Shown: piece after piece, positions 1 to 8,551 of the stretch
How positions within the stretch are numbered: the stretch's first letter is position 1
Layout of the letters: every line of letters starts with the position of its first letter
Assembly: GCF_016743335.1 (NCBI RefSeq)
Contig: NZ_WCJE01000015.1
Location: 1 to 50,791, forward strand
Direction of reading: 5' to 3'
From: Streptococcus suis
GTDB taxonomy: Bacteria > Bacillota > Bacilli > Lactobacillales > Streptococcaceae
DNA: 50,791 bases
Position numbers and translations under genes: made by a program
Notes under the pieces: model-generated
The model's database searches: none
The model's input: only the letters and a program-made list of their open reading frames with translations
Told to the model about the DNA's origin: nothing

Positions 1-11
1 ATTATATTGAT

Positions 12-99
12 GGAGAATTACTCAAGAGGCTGAAGAGGACGGTTTGCTAAATCGTTAGGTCGGGTAACTGGCGCAAGGGTTCGAATCCCTTATTCTCCG
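12..99 (+). tRNA. tRNA-Ser (anticodon GCU)
   Basis: A complete cloverleaf can be folded: the acceptor arm GGAGAAT pairs with ATTCTCC, followed by discriminator G. The anticodon stem ACGGT/ATCGT encloses loop TTGCTAA, giving anticodon GCT at 46-48, which reads AGC/AGU serine codons. The T arm is GGGTTCGAATCCC-like. The long variable arm (GTCGGGTAACTGGC region) fits a class II serine tRNA. CCA is not encoded. Confidence 0.95.
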
Positions 100-104
100 T
101 AGTG

Positions 105-135
105 AACGAGATTATCGCTTGATATTCTCGTTTTA
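105..135 (+). terminator. Hairpin after tRNA-Ser
   Basis: An inverted repeat of 12 bp with one mismatch (AACGAGATTATC / GATATTCTCGTT, loop GCTT) is followed by a short T run. It lies between the tRNA and mreC and probably ends the tRNA transcript. Confidence 0.6.
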
Positions 136-158
136 TTGTATCTTGGTGAGGGTCTATT

Positions 159-995
159 ATGAATAAATTTTCAAAATTAGTAGTAGTTGTTTCTATCTTT
201 TTATTACTGTCATTTTCTCTTTTGTTTGTGACTTTCTCTAAGGGGTTACAGGTACCATATTTAAATAATATCGTTAGGGTTGTTGTAACGCCAATTCAAG
301 CGGTTATTTCAGTGCCTACTAGATTTTTTTCTGAGCAGAAAGATGTCTTGACAGATTTGATGAACGCTTACGAGGAAAATAAACAATTAAAGGAAGCTAT
401 TATGAGCCTTGAAGGGATGGCTGCTGAAAATACTAGCTTGAAAGAAGAGAATGCATCACTTCGTAGCAGTTTAGGTGTGGTATCTGATTTTCCTGAAAAA
501 CAACTTATTCCAGGATCAGTTTTGGTGAGGACTCCTTCAGCGTGGTCGGAGCATATTGCAATTAATATTGGTGAGACTAGTGGTGTGACATCTAATGCAC
601 TTGTGGTTGCTAATGGTGGATTAGTTGGAATCGTGAGTTCATTGAGTTCAGATTCGGCGGTTGTTACCTTATTTACGAATTCGGATGAATTCACGAAGTT
701 GCCTGTGAAAATTTCTGTTGATTCTAAGGAAATTTATGGTATTTTATCGGGCTATGATGCAGATACAAATAGTTTTATCATTAATCAGTTGAACTCAGCT
801 GATGAAATTGCAGTGGGTAGCAATGTTGTAACGAGTGATTTGGCTGGTGCGACTTCGGCAAATATCCAAATTGGTAAAGTTTTATCGGTTAAATCAAATA
901 GTAACAGTTTAAATAGAGAAGTATATGTTGAGCCGACAGCTAGTTTTTCAAATATTTATTCGGTTTTAGTGGTAGGTCAAACAAATGCGCAATAA
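159..995 (+). CDS. mreC: Rod shape-determining protein MreC
   Basis: MreC is a bitopic membrane protein of the elongasome, which organises peripheral peptidoglycan synthesis. The 278-residue product has one N-terminal membrane helix (about residues 7-27), a coiled coil (about 60-105, rich in Glu, Leu and Lys), then an extracytoplasmic beta-rich domain containing the family-like SAWSEHIAINIG and NGGLVGIV segments. Length is normal for streptococci. A GGTGAGGG ribosome-binding site precedes the ATG. The stop overlaps the start of mreD by 11 bases, so the two genes are translationally coupled. No distinct promoter was recognised; the terminator-like hairpin after the tRNA lies just upstream. Confidence 0.93.
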   Translation: MNKFSKLVVVVSIFLLLSFSLLFVTFSKGLQVPYLNNIVRVVVTPIQAVISVPTRFFSEQKDVLTDLMNAYEENKQLKEAIMSLEGMAAENTSLKEENASLRSSLGVVSDFPEKQLIPGSVLVRTPSAWSEHIAINIGETSGVTSNALVVANGGLVGIVSSLSSDSAVVTLFTNSDEFTKLPVKISVDSKEIYGILSGYDADTNSFIINQLNSADEIAVGSNVVTSDLAGATSANIQIGKVLSVKSNSNSLNREVYVEPTASFSNIYSVLVVGQTNAQ

Positions 996-1500
996 AATGA
1001 TAGAAATATTCATGTTTCCCATCTTGTTCTTTATTTTATTACTTGATGGACAGATTTCAACGTTGGTAACAAATTGGTCGGTCGGATTATTTACTATTTC
1101 AAGTCATTTGGTACTTATGTTAGCTATTTTTTATGCTAACTATGTATCTCTTGGTTTTTCATTATTCATATTTACTTTGCTAGGTTTGGTATATGATATT
1201 AGTTATCTTAATCTGATTGGTATTGCTACTACAACTCTTCCTTTAGTTTTATATTGCATCTATTTCTTCTTTCAAGGTGCTGTCAGCAGGCGAGGAATTA
1301 ATATTTTGATTTTACTAGTAGCTATTTTTCAATTTGAATTTATTAGTTATTCATTTGCTCGCATTTTTCATATAACAAACTTGTCTGTGTTTATCTTTGT
1401 TTTTAATAAATTACTTCCAAGTCTACTATTCAATTTGGCCTTATTTTTCGTACTACAACCGTTATTTGAGCGTTTGTTTGGAATAACAAACAAGACATAG
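985..1500 (+). CDS. mreD: Rod shape-determining protein MreD
   Basis: MreD is the small polytopic partner of MreC in the cell-wall elongation complex. The 171-residue product is almost entirely hydrophobic with about five predicted membrane helices and few charged residues, as expected for the family. Identification rests on this profile plus position directly after mreC, with which it overlaps. A strong terminator follows at 1510-1539, so mreCD ends here and pcsB has its own transcription. Confidence 0.88.
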   Translation: MRNKMIEIFMFPILFFILLLDGQISTLVTNWSVGLFTISSHLVLMLAIFYANYVSLGFSLFIFTLLGLVYDISYLNLIGIATTTLPLVLYCIYFFFQGAVSRRGINILILLVAIFQFEFISYSFARIFHITNLSVFIFVFNKLLPSLLFNLALFFVLQPLFERLFGITNKT

Positions 1501-1503
1501 AAA

Positions 1504-1520
1504 TGTAATAATTGCGTAAT
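1504..1520 (+). promoter_or_regulatory. Candidate WalR (VicR) box upstream of pcsB
   Basis: TGTAAT-aattg-CGTAAT is two hexamers with 11-bp period, matching the WalR consensus TGTWAH-N5-TGTWAH except for one base in the second half. pcsB is a known WalRK target in streptococci. The box overlaps the mreD terminator stem, so the inference is moderate. Confidence 0.45.
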
Positions 1521-1539
1521 ATACTTACGCAATTTTTTT
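1510..1539 (+). terminator. Terminator after mreD
   Basis: A perfect 10-bp stem, AATTGCGTAA / TTACGCAATT with loop TATAC, followed by seven T residues. It separates mreCD from pcsB. Confidence 0.9.
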
Positions 1540-1584
1540 GATAAAATGAGAGAGTCAGAAAGTATAGAGGAGTTATGTTCGGAT

Positions 1585-2790
1585 ATGAAGAAAAAAATCT
1601 TGGCTACAATTATGTTGAGTACAGTTGTTCTATCTAATGCTAATTATGTAGCTGTGATTAGTGCGAATGATGTAGATGGTCAGATTGCAGCAAAAAATCA
1701 GCAGATTAGTGAGTTGACAGCACAACAAGCTGAAGCTCAACAACAAGTTGATGCTATTCAAGGACAAGTTGATGCAATTGTTAGTGAACAGGCGAAATTA
1801 ACAGAAGAAAATACTCGTTTGGAAGCAGAATCGCAGACATTGGCGGCAGATATTGAGCGTTTGTCAGCTGATATTGTGTCACGTGATGGTGCTTTAAAGG
1901 AGCAGGCGCGTAGTGCTCAAGTTGATGGCTCTGCTTCAAGCTATATTAATACAATTTTAGATTCAAAATCAATCGTTGATGCTGTTTCTCGTGTTAATGC
2001 AATGCGTGAGATTGTTTCAGCTAATAACCGTATGTTGGAACAACAAAAAGCTGATAAGGAAGCAATTGTTGAAAAACAAAAGGCAAACCAAGAGGCAATC
2101 ACTACTTTGGCAGCTAATCGCCAAAAATTGGAAGATGACGCCCAAGTATTGCAAGTGCGTCAGGCTGAATTGGAAGCTGCTAAGTTAAATTTGGCTGTGC
2201 AGAAAGCTACTGCTGAAGATGAGAAAAATTCATTGTTGGCGCAAAAGGCAGCTGCAGAAGAAGCAGCTCGTCAAGCGGCAGCTCGTCAAGCGGAGTATCA
2301 AGCACAACAGGCAGCCCTAGCACAGCAACAAGTAGCCTCAGTATCAGCACCAGTCGTGTCAACGCCAGTAGAAACTACAGTGACTGAAACGTTAAGCACA
2401 CCTACAACGTCTACATCATCAGGTTCAGGTAGTTCAGCGGCAGCAAATAATGCGCGTTATGACGCTTCTTCTTACCCTATCGGTGAATGTACTTGGGGAG
2501 TTAAATCACAAGTCTCTTGGGTTGGTCCATACTGGGGTAATGCTAACCAGTGGGTGGCTTCAGCTCGTGCTGAAGGTTTCAGCGTTGGTACAACGCCACA
2601 AGTTGGTGCAGTTGCTGTTTGGGTAGGTGGAACGTATGGTCACGTTGCTTTAGTAACAGCAGTTGAAAGTTCTACAAACATCCAGGTTTCTGAATCAAAC
2701 TATATGGGTCGTCGTTATATTGGTAATCACCGTGGTTGGTTTAATCCTACAACAACATCTGAGGGTGCGGTTTACTATATTTATCCATAA
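1585..2790 (+). CDS. pcsB: PcsB-like secreted cell-separation hydrolase (CHAP domain)
   Basis: PcsB is a peptidoglycan-splitting protein that acts at the septum with FtsEX. I place the start at 1585, giving 401 residues, because [17 protein letters not shown] begins a typical signal peptide as in pneumococcal PcsB; the open frame extends 13 codons further upstream. After the signal peptide come a long coiled coil (about 30-240, repeated Gln/Ala/Glu heptads), an Ala/Ser/Thr-rich linker, and a C-terminal CHAP domain with catalytic Cys in [12 protein letters not shown] and His in GHVALVTAV. The end, [16 protein letters not shown], is highly characteristic. A WalR-like box lies upstream and a terminator downstream, so it is monocistronic. 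Confidence 0.93.
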   Translation: MKKKILATIMLSTVVLSNANYVAVISANDVDGQIAAKNQQISELTAQQAEAQQQVDAIQGQVDAIVSEQAKLTEENTRLEAESQTLAADIERLSADIVSRDGALKEQARSAQVDGSASSYINTILDSKSIVDAVSRVNAMREIVSANNRMLEQQKADKEAIVEKQKANQEAITTLAANRQKLEDDAQVLQVRQAELEAAKLNLAVQKATAEDEKNSLLAQKAAAEEAARQAAARQAEYQAQQAALAQQQVASVSAPVVSTPVETTVTETLSTPTTSTSSGSGSSAAANNARYDASSYPIGECTWGVKSQVSWVGPYWGNANQWVASARAEGFSVGTTPQVGAVAVWVGGTYGHVALVTAVESSTNIQVSESNYMGRRYIGNHRGWFNPTTTSEGAVYYIYP

Positions 2791-2796
2791 TATTTT

Positions 2797-2824
2797 ATCC
2801 TTGGTTTATCCAAGGATTTTTTAT
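2797..2824 (+). terminator. Terminator after pcsB
   Basis: The stem ATCCTTGG / CCAAGGAT with loop TTTAT is followed by TTTTTTA, seven bases after the pcsB stop. Confidence 0.9.
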
Positions 2825-2862
2825 ATTAAAATCTTAATGACACAAACATCTTTCATTTTTGT

Positions 2863-2891
2863 TTGAAAATTGATTCAAAAAGCGTTAAAAT
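2863..2891 (+). promoter_or_regulatory. Sigma-A promoter of prs
   Basis: TTGAAA (2863-2868) and TAAAAT (2886-2891) are separated by exactly 17 bp, followed by ribosome-binding site AGGAGG about ten bases before the prs ATG. Confidence 0.75.
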
Positions 2892-2920
2892 AGTTAAGTA
2901 GAAAAATTTAGGAGGCTATC

Positions 2921-3889
2921 ATGGCGTTTACCGACTTAAAGTTGTTTGCACTATCGTCCAATCAACAATTAGCTGAGAAGGTTGCAAAGAAAATTGGTAT
3001 TCCCTTAGGGAAATCAAGTGTTCGTCAATTTTCAGATGGTGAGATTCAAGTGAATATTGAAGAATCAATTCGTGGTACACATGTATTCATTCTTCAGTCT
3101 ACTAGCTCTCCAGTGAATGACAATTTAATGGAAATTTTGATTATGGTTGATGCTCTAAAACGTGCATCTGCTGAATCAGTAAACGTTGTAATGCCTTACT
3201 ATGGCTATGCACGTCAGGATCGTAAAGCTCGTGCTCGTGAGCCAATCACTTCAAAATTAGTTGCCAATATGTTACAAACAGCGGGAGTCAATCGTTTGTT
3301 GACAATTGATTTGCATGCTGCGCAGATTCAGGGATTCTTCGATATTCCTGTTGATCATTTGATGGGTGCTCCATTGATTGCGGATTATTTTGAACGTCGT
3401 GGTATGGTCGGTGATGGCTATGTGGTTGTATCCCCTGACCATGGTGGTGTGACACGTGCCCGTAAGTTAGCACAGTTCTTGAAGACACCGATTGCTATTA
3501 TTGATAAACGCCGTAGTGTTGATAAGATGAATACATCAGAAGTGATGAACATTATTGGCGATATTAAGGATAAAACTTGTATCTTGATTGATGATATGAT
3601 TGATACTGCGGGTACCATCTGTCATGCAGCGGATGCTTTGGCAGATGCAGGGGCAACAGCTGTTTATGCTTCATGTACGCATCCAGTATTGTCAGGGCCT
3701 GCTATGGATAACATTAGTAAGTCAGCAATTAAGAAATTGGTTGTTCTTGATACAATTGAAATTGCAGAAGATCGCTTAATTGATAAAATCGAACATATTT
3801 CAACGGCAGAATTATTAGCGGAAGCGATTATTCGTATTCATGAAAAACGTCCTTTGTCACCTTTGTTTGAGGCAAGTCGTGTTAAATAG
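2921..3889 (+). CDS. prs: Ribose-phosphate pyrophosphokinase (PRPP synthetase)
   Basis: The enzyme makes PRPP from ribose 5-phosphate and ATP, feeding purine, pyrimidine, His and NAD synthesis, including the pur locus nearby. The 322-residue length is normal. Visible motifs are [12 protein letters not shown] (about 99-110, catalytic flexible loop), the metal/PRPP segment DLHAAQIQG (about 129), the SPDHGG turn, and the ribose-phosphate loop DDMIDTAGT (about 223-231). An AGGAGG site fixes the start. It has its own promoter and terminator and is therefore a single-gene unit. Confidence 0.96.
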   Translation: MAFTDLKLFALSSNQQLAEKVAKKIGIPLGKSSVRQFSDGEIQVNIEESIRGTHVFILQSTSSPVNDNLMEILIMVDALKRASAESVNVVMPYYGYARQDRKARAREPITSKLVANMLQTAGVNRLLTIDLHAAQIQGFFDIPVDHLMGAPLIADYFERRGMVGDGYVVVSPDHGGVTRARKLAQFLKTPIAIIDKRRSVDKMNTSEVMNIIGDIKDKTCILIDDMIDTAGTICHAADALADAGATAVYASCTHPVLSGPAMDNISKSAIKKLVVLDTIEIAEDRLIDKIEHISTAELLAEAIIRIHEKRPLSPLFEASRVK

Positions 3890-3894
3890 GTATG

Positions 3895-3921
3895 AGAAGA
3901 GTCAAATGACTCTTCTTTTTT
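3895..3921 (+). terminator. Terminator after prs
   Basis: A perfect 10-bp stem AGAAGAGTCA / TGACTCTTCT with a 2-base loop and a six-T tail, just after the prs stop. Confidence 0.9.
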
Positions 3922-3948
3922 ACATTTATTTTCAAAATGTATTATAAT
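3920..3948 (+). promoter_or_regulatory. Promoter of the aminotransferase-recO unit
   Basis: TTACAT (3920-3925) and a consensus TATAAT (3943-3948) are 17 bp apart, with GAGGTGG upstream of the ATG at 3976. The -35 overlaps the T tail of the prs terminator. Confidence 0.6.
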
Positions 3949-3975
3949 AGTTTTATATGTTTTTGAGGTGGCAGA

Positions 3976-5154
3976 ATGGATTTATTAAATCGTTTTAATA
4001 AGAATTTGAATCGGATTGAGGTTTCGATGATTCGTCAGTTTGATCAGTCTATTTCGGATGTTCCCGGGATTTTGAAACTGACCTTGGGAGAGCCTGATTT
4101 TACAACGCCTGATCATGTTAAAGAAGCGGCTAAGGCTGCTATTGATGCTGATCAGAGTTATTATACTGGAATGGCTGGTCTTTTGGAGTTGCGCCAAGCA
4201 GCAGCTGAGTTTGTGGCTGAAAAATATAATTTAAACTACAATCCAGAAAATGAAATTCTCTCTACAATCGGTGCGACAGAAGCTCTGTCAGCGAGTTTAG
4301 TTGCTATTTTAGAGGCTGGGGATACAGTTCTTCTGCCTGCCCCTGCCTATCCTGGTTATGAACCGATTGTCAATATGGTGGGAGCAGATATCGTTGTAAT
4401 CGATACGACGGCAAATGATTTTGTTTTGACACCTGAGATGTTGGAAGAGGCGATTATTGAGCAGGGGGAAAAGCTAAAAGCTGTCATTCTCAACTATCCT
4501 GCCAATCCAACAGGTGTTACCTACTCACGTGAGCAGATTCAGGCCTTTGCGGATGTCTTGCGTAAGTACCCTGTCTTTGTCCTGTCCGATGAGGTCTATG
4601 CGGAGTTGACTTACACTGGTCAGCCTCATACTTCGATTGCGGAGTTTTTGCCAGAACAGACCATTTTGATTCAGGGATTGTCCAAGTCCCATGCTATGAC
4701 AGGTTGGCGGATTGGCTTGATCATGAGTCAGGCTCCGATTATCGCTCAAATTATCAAGAGCCACCAGTATCTTGTGACAGCGGCGTCAACTGCTATGCAG
4801 TATGGTGCGGTTGAAGCCTTGAAAAATGGTAAGGATGACGCTCTTCCGATGCGGGCGGAGTACGTCAAGCGTAGGGATTACATCATCGAGAAGATGACGG
4901 ACCTAGGCTTTGAGATTATTAAGCCAGACGGTGCTTTCTATATCTTTGCAAAAATACCTGCGGGTTACAATCAAGATTCCTTTAGTTTCTTGCAGGACTT
5001 TGCGAGAAAGAAAGCGGTGGCCTTTATTCCAGGAGCGGCCTTCGGTCAGTATGGTGAAGGCTATGTGCGAATTTCCTATGCAGCAAGTATGGAGAAGATT
5101 CAAACAGCCATGGCTCGTTTGAAGGAATATCTAGAAGAAAATGGAACGAATTGA
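3976..5154 (+). CDS. PLP-dependent class I/II aminotransferase
   Basis: A fold-type I aminotransferase of 392 residues, in the position of the gene often called araT (aromatic amino acid aminotransferase) between prs and recO in streptococci; the amino donor cannot be read from sequence. Features include [14 protein letters not shown] (N-terminal substrate segment), NYPANPTGV with the conserved Asn, [10 protein letters not shown] with the pyridine-binding Asp/Tyr, and [14 protein letters not shown], whose Lys237 is the expected Schiff-base lysine. The C-terminal Arg (YVRISYA) that binds the substrate carboxylate is present. The last codons overlap recO by 14 bases. Confidence 0.9.
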   Translation: MDLLNRFNKNLNRIEVSMIRQFDQSISDVPGILKLTLGEPDFTTPDHVKEAAKAAIDADQSYYTGMAGLLELRQAAAEFVAEKYNLNYNPENEILSTIGATEALSASLVAILEAGDTVLLPAPAYPGYEPIVNMVGADIVVIDTTANDFVLTPEMLEEAIIEQGEKLKAVILNYPANPTGVTYSREQIQAFADVLRKYPVFVLSDEVYAELTYTGQPHTSIAEFLPEQTILIQGLSKSHAMTGWRIGLIMSQAPIIAQIIKSHQYLVTAASTAMQYGAVEALKNGKDDALPMRAEYVKRRDYIIEKMTDLGFEIIKPDGAFYIFAKIPAGYNQDSFSFLQDFARKKAVAFIPGAAFGQYGEGYVRISYAASMEKIQTAMARLKEYLEENGTN

Positions 5155-5905
5155 AACCAGAGGATTAGTCCTATATAATCGGAATTTTCGAGAAGATGAC
5201 AAGCTGGTAAAGATTTTTACGGAGAAGGCAGGCAAGCGAATGTTTTTCGTGAAACATGCCTCTAAATCCAAGCTGGTAGCTTCTATCCAGCCTTTGACCT
5301 ATGCGGATTTTATCGTTAAAATCAATGATGATGGTCTGTCTTATATCGAAGATTTTCATCAGGTACAGCCCTTTAAGAATATTAACGGTGATATTTTCAA
5401 GCTTAGCTATGCTACCTACATCTTGGCCTTGGCCGATGCGGCCTTGCAGGACAAGGTCTATGACCCAGCTCTCTTTGCTTTTTTGGTCAAGACCTTGGAC
5501 TTGATGGAGTCAGGTTTGGACTACGAAGTTCTGACCAATATCTTTGAAATTCAGCTCTTGGGTCGATTTGGGATCAGTCTGAATTTTCACGAGTGTGCTT
5601 TTTGTCATCGGGTTGGCTTGCCTTTTGACTATTCCTACAAGTACAGCGGTGTCTTGTGTCCGCAACACTATCAGGAAGATGAGCGACGGGCCTATCTGGA
5701 TCCCAATGTTCCCTATCTACTTGATCAATTTCAGGCTATTTCCTTTGATGACTTGGAAACCATTTCGATTAAGTCTGAGATGAAGCGAAAATTACGGCTT
5801 TTTATTGACCAAGTCTACGAGGAATATGTGGGGATTCACTTGAAATCCAAGAAATTTATAGATGATTTGTCTTCTTGGGGGCAGATTATGAAATCAGAAG
5901 AATAA
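5141..5905 (+). CDS. recO: DNA repair protein RecO
   Basis: RecO works with RecF and RecR to load RecA on SSB-coated DNA. The 254-residue product starts [26 protein letters not shown], the usual N-terminal OB fold, followed by a helical region and a cysteine-rich element (CAFC near 152-155 and a later CPQH near 173) resembling the zinc-binding part of the family. The start overlaps the aminotransferase reading frame, indicating coupled translation. A strong hairpin terminator overlaps the stop region, so recO ends the two-gene unit. Confidence 0.93.
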   Translation: MERIETRGLVLYNRNFREDDKLVKIFTEKAGKRMFFVKHASKSKLVASIQPLTYADFIVKINDDGLSYIEDFHQVQPFKNINGDIFKLSYATYILALADAALQDKVYDPALFAFLVKTLDLMESGLDYEVLTNIFEIQLLGRFGISLNFHECAFCHRVGLPFDYSYKYSGVLCPQHYQEDERRAYLDPNVPYLLDQFQAISFDDLETISIKSEMKRKLRLFIDQVYEEYVGIHLKSKKFIDDLSSWGQIMKSEE

Positions 5906-5906
5906 G

Positions 5907-5937
5907 AACAGCCTTCTCAATGGAGAGGGCTGTTTTG
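5907..5937 (+). terminator. Terminator after recO
   Basis: A 12-bp stem AACAGCCTTCTC / GAGAGGGCTGTT (one wobble), loop AATG, then TTTTG. It also contains the stop codon of the convergent minus-strand gene and may serve both. Confidence 0.85.
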
Positions 5938-6258
5938 TAGATATTCAGTTAATTCTGTTTGGGCTTGGTGTGGTGTCAGGACAGCTAGGAAGGAGAGGTG
6001 GCTACGGAAGCAGACTTGGTAGTCAGGCTCTTCATCAATCAAGATGAGCAGTCCAGTGTCATCTCGCTGGCGAATGGTTTTTGCTACCTTCATTCCATCC
6101 CAGAATATGTTTTGAGGGGTATTTATGATAAAATAGTAGTTAATTTGATGGGCGACGGGAAAATCTTCCTTGTGTTTGACTTGGAAGGATCGCCCAAGTT
6201 GGTTTAAAATCCTTTCTATCGTGTTTGGATAGAAGAATGGTTTTAGGATATAGATCAT
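5917..6258 (-). CDS. Small protein resembling a phosphorylation-dead receiver domain
   Basis: 113 residues, divergently transcribed from the response regulator next door. Residues 41-107 align without a gap to the receiver domain of that regulator: GMKVAKTIRQRD matches GMEIAREIRARD, and the following LLILIDEEPDY matches VIVFVTTHSEF. At the phospho-acceptor Asp position (regulator D60) this protein has Ile45 (Asn46 next to it), and the acidic EDD pocket is replaced by KPF. It carries no DNA-binding domain. An AAAGGAAAG-type ribosome-binding site precedes the ATG. A LytTR-type direct repeat and a TATACT box in the same orientation lie upstream, so it looks like a target of the neighbouring regulator. 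Possible roles are dimer-poisoning or sequestration of the regulator or kinase; this is inference. Confidence 0.72.
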   Translation of the reverse strand: MIYILKPFFYPNTIERILNQLGRSFQVKHKEDFPVAHQINYYFIINTPQNIFWDGMKVAKTIRQRDDTGLLILIDEEPDYQVCFRSHLSFLAVLTPHQAQTELTEYLQNSPLH

Positions 6259-6289
6259 GTAGGCTTCTTTCCTTTCTTTGATATATCTT

Positions 6290-6295
6290 AGTATA
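6290..6295 (-). promoter_or_regulatory. -10 box of the minus-strand receiver-like gene
   Basis: On the minus strand TATACT lies 31 bp beyond the second LytTR repeat unit, the same sequence and spacing as at the exporter promoter (8528-8533). Confidence 0.55.
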
Positions 6296-6326
6296 GGAGA
6301 TTTTAGAGTAAATAGGGTGGAGCTGT

Positions 6327-6357
6327 CATGAACAGTCTTTATTTTGTCATGAATGGG
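6327..6357 (-). promoter_or_regulatory. LytTR-type direct-repeat operator (divergent gene side)
   Basis: Read on the minus strand, CCCATTCATG and ACTGTTCATG are two 10-mers with 21-bp period, the geometry of ComE/BlpR/AgrA-class LytTR operators. The same motif is repeated on the plus strand at 8466-8496. The operator lies eight bases from the regulator's own ATG and covers its ribosome-binding site. Confidence 0.75.
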
Positions 6358-6364
6358 GGATGAG

Positions 6365-7099
6365 ATGTTACGGATTTTTATCTTGGAAGATGATTTTATG
6401 CAACAAGCTAGGTTGGAGCAGGCGATTGAGGAAGCTGTAAAAACGAGTGACGTTGCCTATAAGACCTTAGAAGTTTTTGGTAAACCTCAGCAGTTATTAG
6501 AGGCTGTGACAGAGACTGGAAATCATCAGCTCTTTTTCCTAGATATTGAGATTAGAGGTGAGGAGAAGAAAGGGATGGAGATTGCACGGGAGATAAGAGC
6601 GCGTGATCCGCATGCTGTGATTGTTTTTGTGACGACGCATTCGGAATTTATGCCTTTGACCTATAAATACCGTGTGTCGGCTCTTGATTTTATTGATAAG
6701 GGGTTGGATGAGCCTGCCTTTAAGGAAGCGGTGGCAGATGTTCTCCAACATGCTTATAGTCATATCAGTCAGACTGTGAGCGATGATGCTTTTGTTTTCA
6801 AGAGTGAGTTTTCTCAGATTCAAGTTCCTTTTTCAGATATTTTGTATTTTGAAACCTCCTCAACGCCTCACAAGGTTGTCTTGACAACCAAGTCAGGTCA
6901 TACGGAGTTTTATGGCAAGGTGTCAGATATTGCGAAAACAGATGAACGCTTGTACCAGAGCCATCGGGCATATGTGGTCAATCCAGCTAATATTCTTCGT
7001 GTGGATGCTGTGGAGCGGATGGTGTATTTTGAACAGGAGGAATCTTGCTTGGTCTCTCGAATGAAACTGAAAGGTTTGCTAGAGAGGGTTGGGAAATGA
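6365..7099 (+). CDS. LytTR-family response regulator (ComE/BlpR/AgrA class)
   Basis: A 244-residue two-component regulator. The N-terminal receiver has the acidic pair EDD (8-10) and phospho-acceptor Asp60 in FFLDIEI; the C-terminal LytTR domain (about 135-240) carries ILYFETSSTPHKVVL and RLYQSHRAYVVNPANI, typical of DNA-binding LytTR proteins. I choose the ATG at 6365 because GGGGGA sits just upstream, while an in-frame ATG at 6353 has no ribosome-binding site and falls inside the operator. The stop overlaps the kinase start (ATGA). The closest functional analogues are bacteriocin or peptide-responsive regulators. Its probable targets are the two matching 21-bp repeats flanking this gene pair. 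Confidence 0.9.
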   Translation: MLRIFILEDDFMQQARLEQAIEEAVKTSDVAYKTLEVFGKPQQLLEAVTETGNHQLFFLDIEIRGEEKKGMEIAREIRARDPHAVIVFVTTHSEFMPLTYKYRVSALDFIDKGLDEPAFKEAVADVLQHAYSHISQTVSDDAFVFKSEFSQIQVPFSDILYFETSSTPHKVVLTTKSGHTEFYGKVSDIAKTDERLYQSHRAYVVNPANILRVDAVERMVYFEQEESCLVSRMKLKGLLERVGK

Positions 7100-8460
7100 T
7101 GGCTATTGGTTTAGTATTTCTAGTGTCCTTCATCGACTGGTTTATCAAGCTTGGAGTTTTTAATCAGTTGAGTCAGCTGAGCTTGAAATGGTGGCGGATA
7201 TTGGCTCTGTCTGGTCTCTATTCTTTGTTGACCCTTGTTTTTCCAGATATAGTTCTTTACCTAGAACCCTTGTATTTCTTGGTTTATCTCTTGGTGTTTC
7301 AGCGGTCTTGGACTTGGTCTCAAGCCTTGTTCTACGGTTTAGCACCTTTTGTCTTAGTTGATTTATTTCAGCGAACCTTTGGGATTTACCAGCTTAAGTG
7401 GACAACCTTTCAACTATGGCAGACGAATCTGGAATGGCTTGATATTCTCTTTGTGGTAGTGGTCCTTTTGCTCTTTATTCCTTTTTATCGGACCTTTATC
7501 CGTTTGCTGGGAATTGATTTTCAGCACATGAAGAAGGTCTTTGCCTATCCTAAGTTTAAAAAGAGTCTCAAGAACCTAATTTATTCTATGCTCTTCTATG
7601 TTGTTGTGGTGCATGCGTTGCTCGTTTTTGGGCAATCAGTAGGCGAAATGGACTTTTCGGTAGCTATTGGCATAGGGGACAGTCAGGTTTATCTAGATTT
7701 TATTAAGATTTATTTTGCTTACTTTATCGGTAGTCTCTTTTTCCTTAATACCAAGCTAAAAGAGCAGTTGACTGAGGAATTGCAGGAAGCCAAGGATGCT
7801 CAATTATCTTCTTTAGAAGACTACAGTCAGCATGTGGAAAGCCTGTATAAGGACATTAGAAGTTTTCGACATGATTATACCAATATCTTGGTCAGTCTCA
7901 ATGAAGCTATCAAGCAGGAAGATGTCAGTGAAATCAGGGCTATCTATCAAACGGTTTTAGTAGGGACAGACCAGAAATTTTATCAAGATGCCTATGATAT
8001 TGGAAATCTAGCTCATCTGGATAATACTGCGATGAAAAGTATTTTATCTGCTAAGCTGATGGAAGCTCAAAGTCGGGGGATTCAGCTTACCGTTGAGATA
8101 GAAGAAGCCAGTACCGCTCCAGTAGGAATCGAATTGCTGGATATGGTGACTATCTTATCAATCTTTTTAGACAATGCCATAGAGGCAGCCAGTTTGTCAG
8201 CTGAGAAGAGTCTGCTTGTGGCCTATTTTGAAGACCAAGGTGAAAAAATTCTTATCATCGAAAATAGCACAGCAGAAGAACGGATTCAGACAAAATCTAT
8301 CTTTTCTTATGGGAAATCCAGCAAGGGAGAGGGGCGAGGGATTGGTTTGGCCAATGTGCAGAAAATCCTGTCACACTATCCATCTATTAGACTGGTGACG
8401 ACTAGTCAGGCTTTTCGATTCCGTCAAGAACTACATGTGCCACATACGGTTAAAACATAA
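7096..8460 (+). CDS. HPK10-type sensor histidine kinase (ComD/BlpH/AgrC class)
   Basis: 454 residues from the ATG at 7096, which overlaps the regulator stop as ATGA and has GAGAGGG upstream; a longer frame begins at 7045 inside the regulator gene and is unlikely. About six membrane helices occupy the first 220 residues, followed by a linker helix, a phospho-acceptor histidine in SFRHDYTNIL (His259) and a GHKL ATPase with FLDNAIEAA (N box) and GRGIGLANV (G box). This layout is that of peptide-sensing quorum kinases. No cognate pheromone precursor with a double-glycine leader was found nearby. Confidence 0.9.
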   Translation: MMAIGLVFLVSFIDWFIKLGVFNQLSQLSLKWWRILALSGLYSLLTLVFPDIVLYLEPLYFLVYLLVFQRSWTWSQALFYGLAPFVLVDLFQRTFGIYQLKWTTFQLWQTNLEWLDILFVVVVLLLFIPFYRTFIRLLGIDFQHMKKVFAYPKFKKSLKNLIYSMLFYVVVVHALLVFGQSVGEMDFSVAIGIGDSQVYLDFIKIYFAYFIGSLFFLNTKLKEQLTEELQEAKDAQLSSLEDYSQHVESLYKDIRSFRHDYTNILVSLNEAIKQEDVSEIRAIYQTVLVGTDQKFYQDAYDIGNLAHLDNTAMKSILSAKLMEAQSRGIQLTVEIEEASTAPVGIELLDMVTILSIFLDNAIEAASLSAEKSLLVAYFEDQGEKILIIENSTAEERIQTKSIFSYGKSSKGEGRGIGLANVQKILSHYPSIRLVTTSQAFRFRQELHVPHTVKT

Positions 8461-8465
8461 TATTT

Positions 8466-8496
8466 ACCGTTCATGACAAATAAACGACCATTCATT
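8466..8496 (+). promoter_or_regulatory. LytTR-type direct-repeat operator of the ABC exporter
   Basis: ACCGTTCATG (8466-8475) and ACCATTCATT (8487-8496) repeat with 21-bp period, then TATACT begins 31 bp downstream. It is a close match to the operator at 6327-6357. Confidence 0.75.
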
Positions 8497-8527
8497 AGAG
8501 TGGTCATTTTTTATTGCTCTTTTGGGT

Positions 8528-8533
8528 TATACT
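8528..8533 (+). promoter_or_regulatory. -10 box of the ABC exporter operon
   Basis: TATACT with no recognisable -35, as expected for a promoter activated by a LytTR regulator bound upstream. Confidence 0.55.
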
Positions 8534-8551
8534 TTTCTTGTAAAACAAATC

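Noticed and set aside
5998..6207. Plus-strand frame opposite the receiver-like gene
   Set aside because: The minus-strand frame shows clear similarity to the adjacent receiver domain and has a good ribosome-binding site; the plus frame has neither.
7045..7095. N-terminal extension of the histidine kinase
   Set aside because: It overlaps the regulator gene and lacks a ribosome-binding site, whereas the ATG at 7096 has GAGAGGG and forms the usual ATGA overlap.
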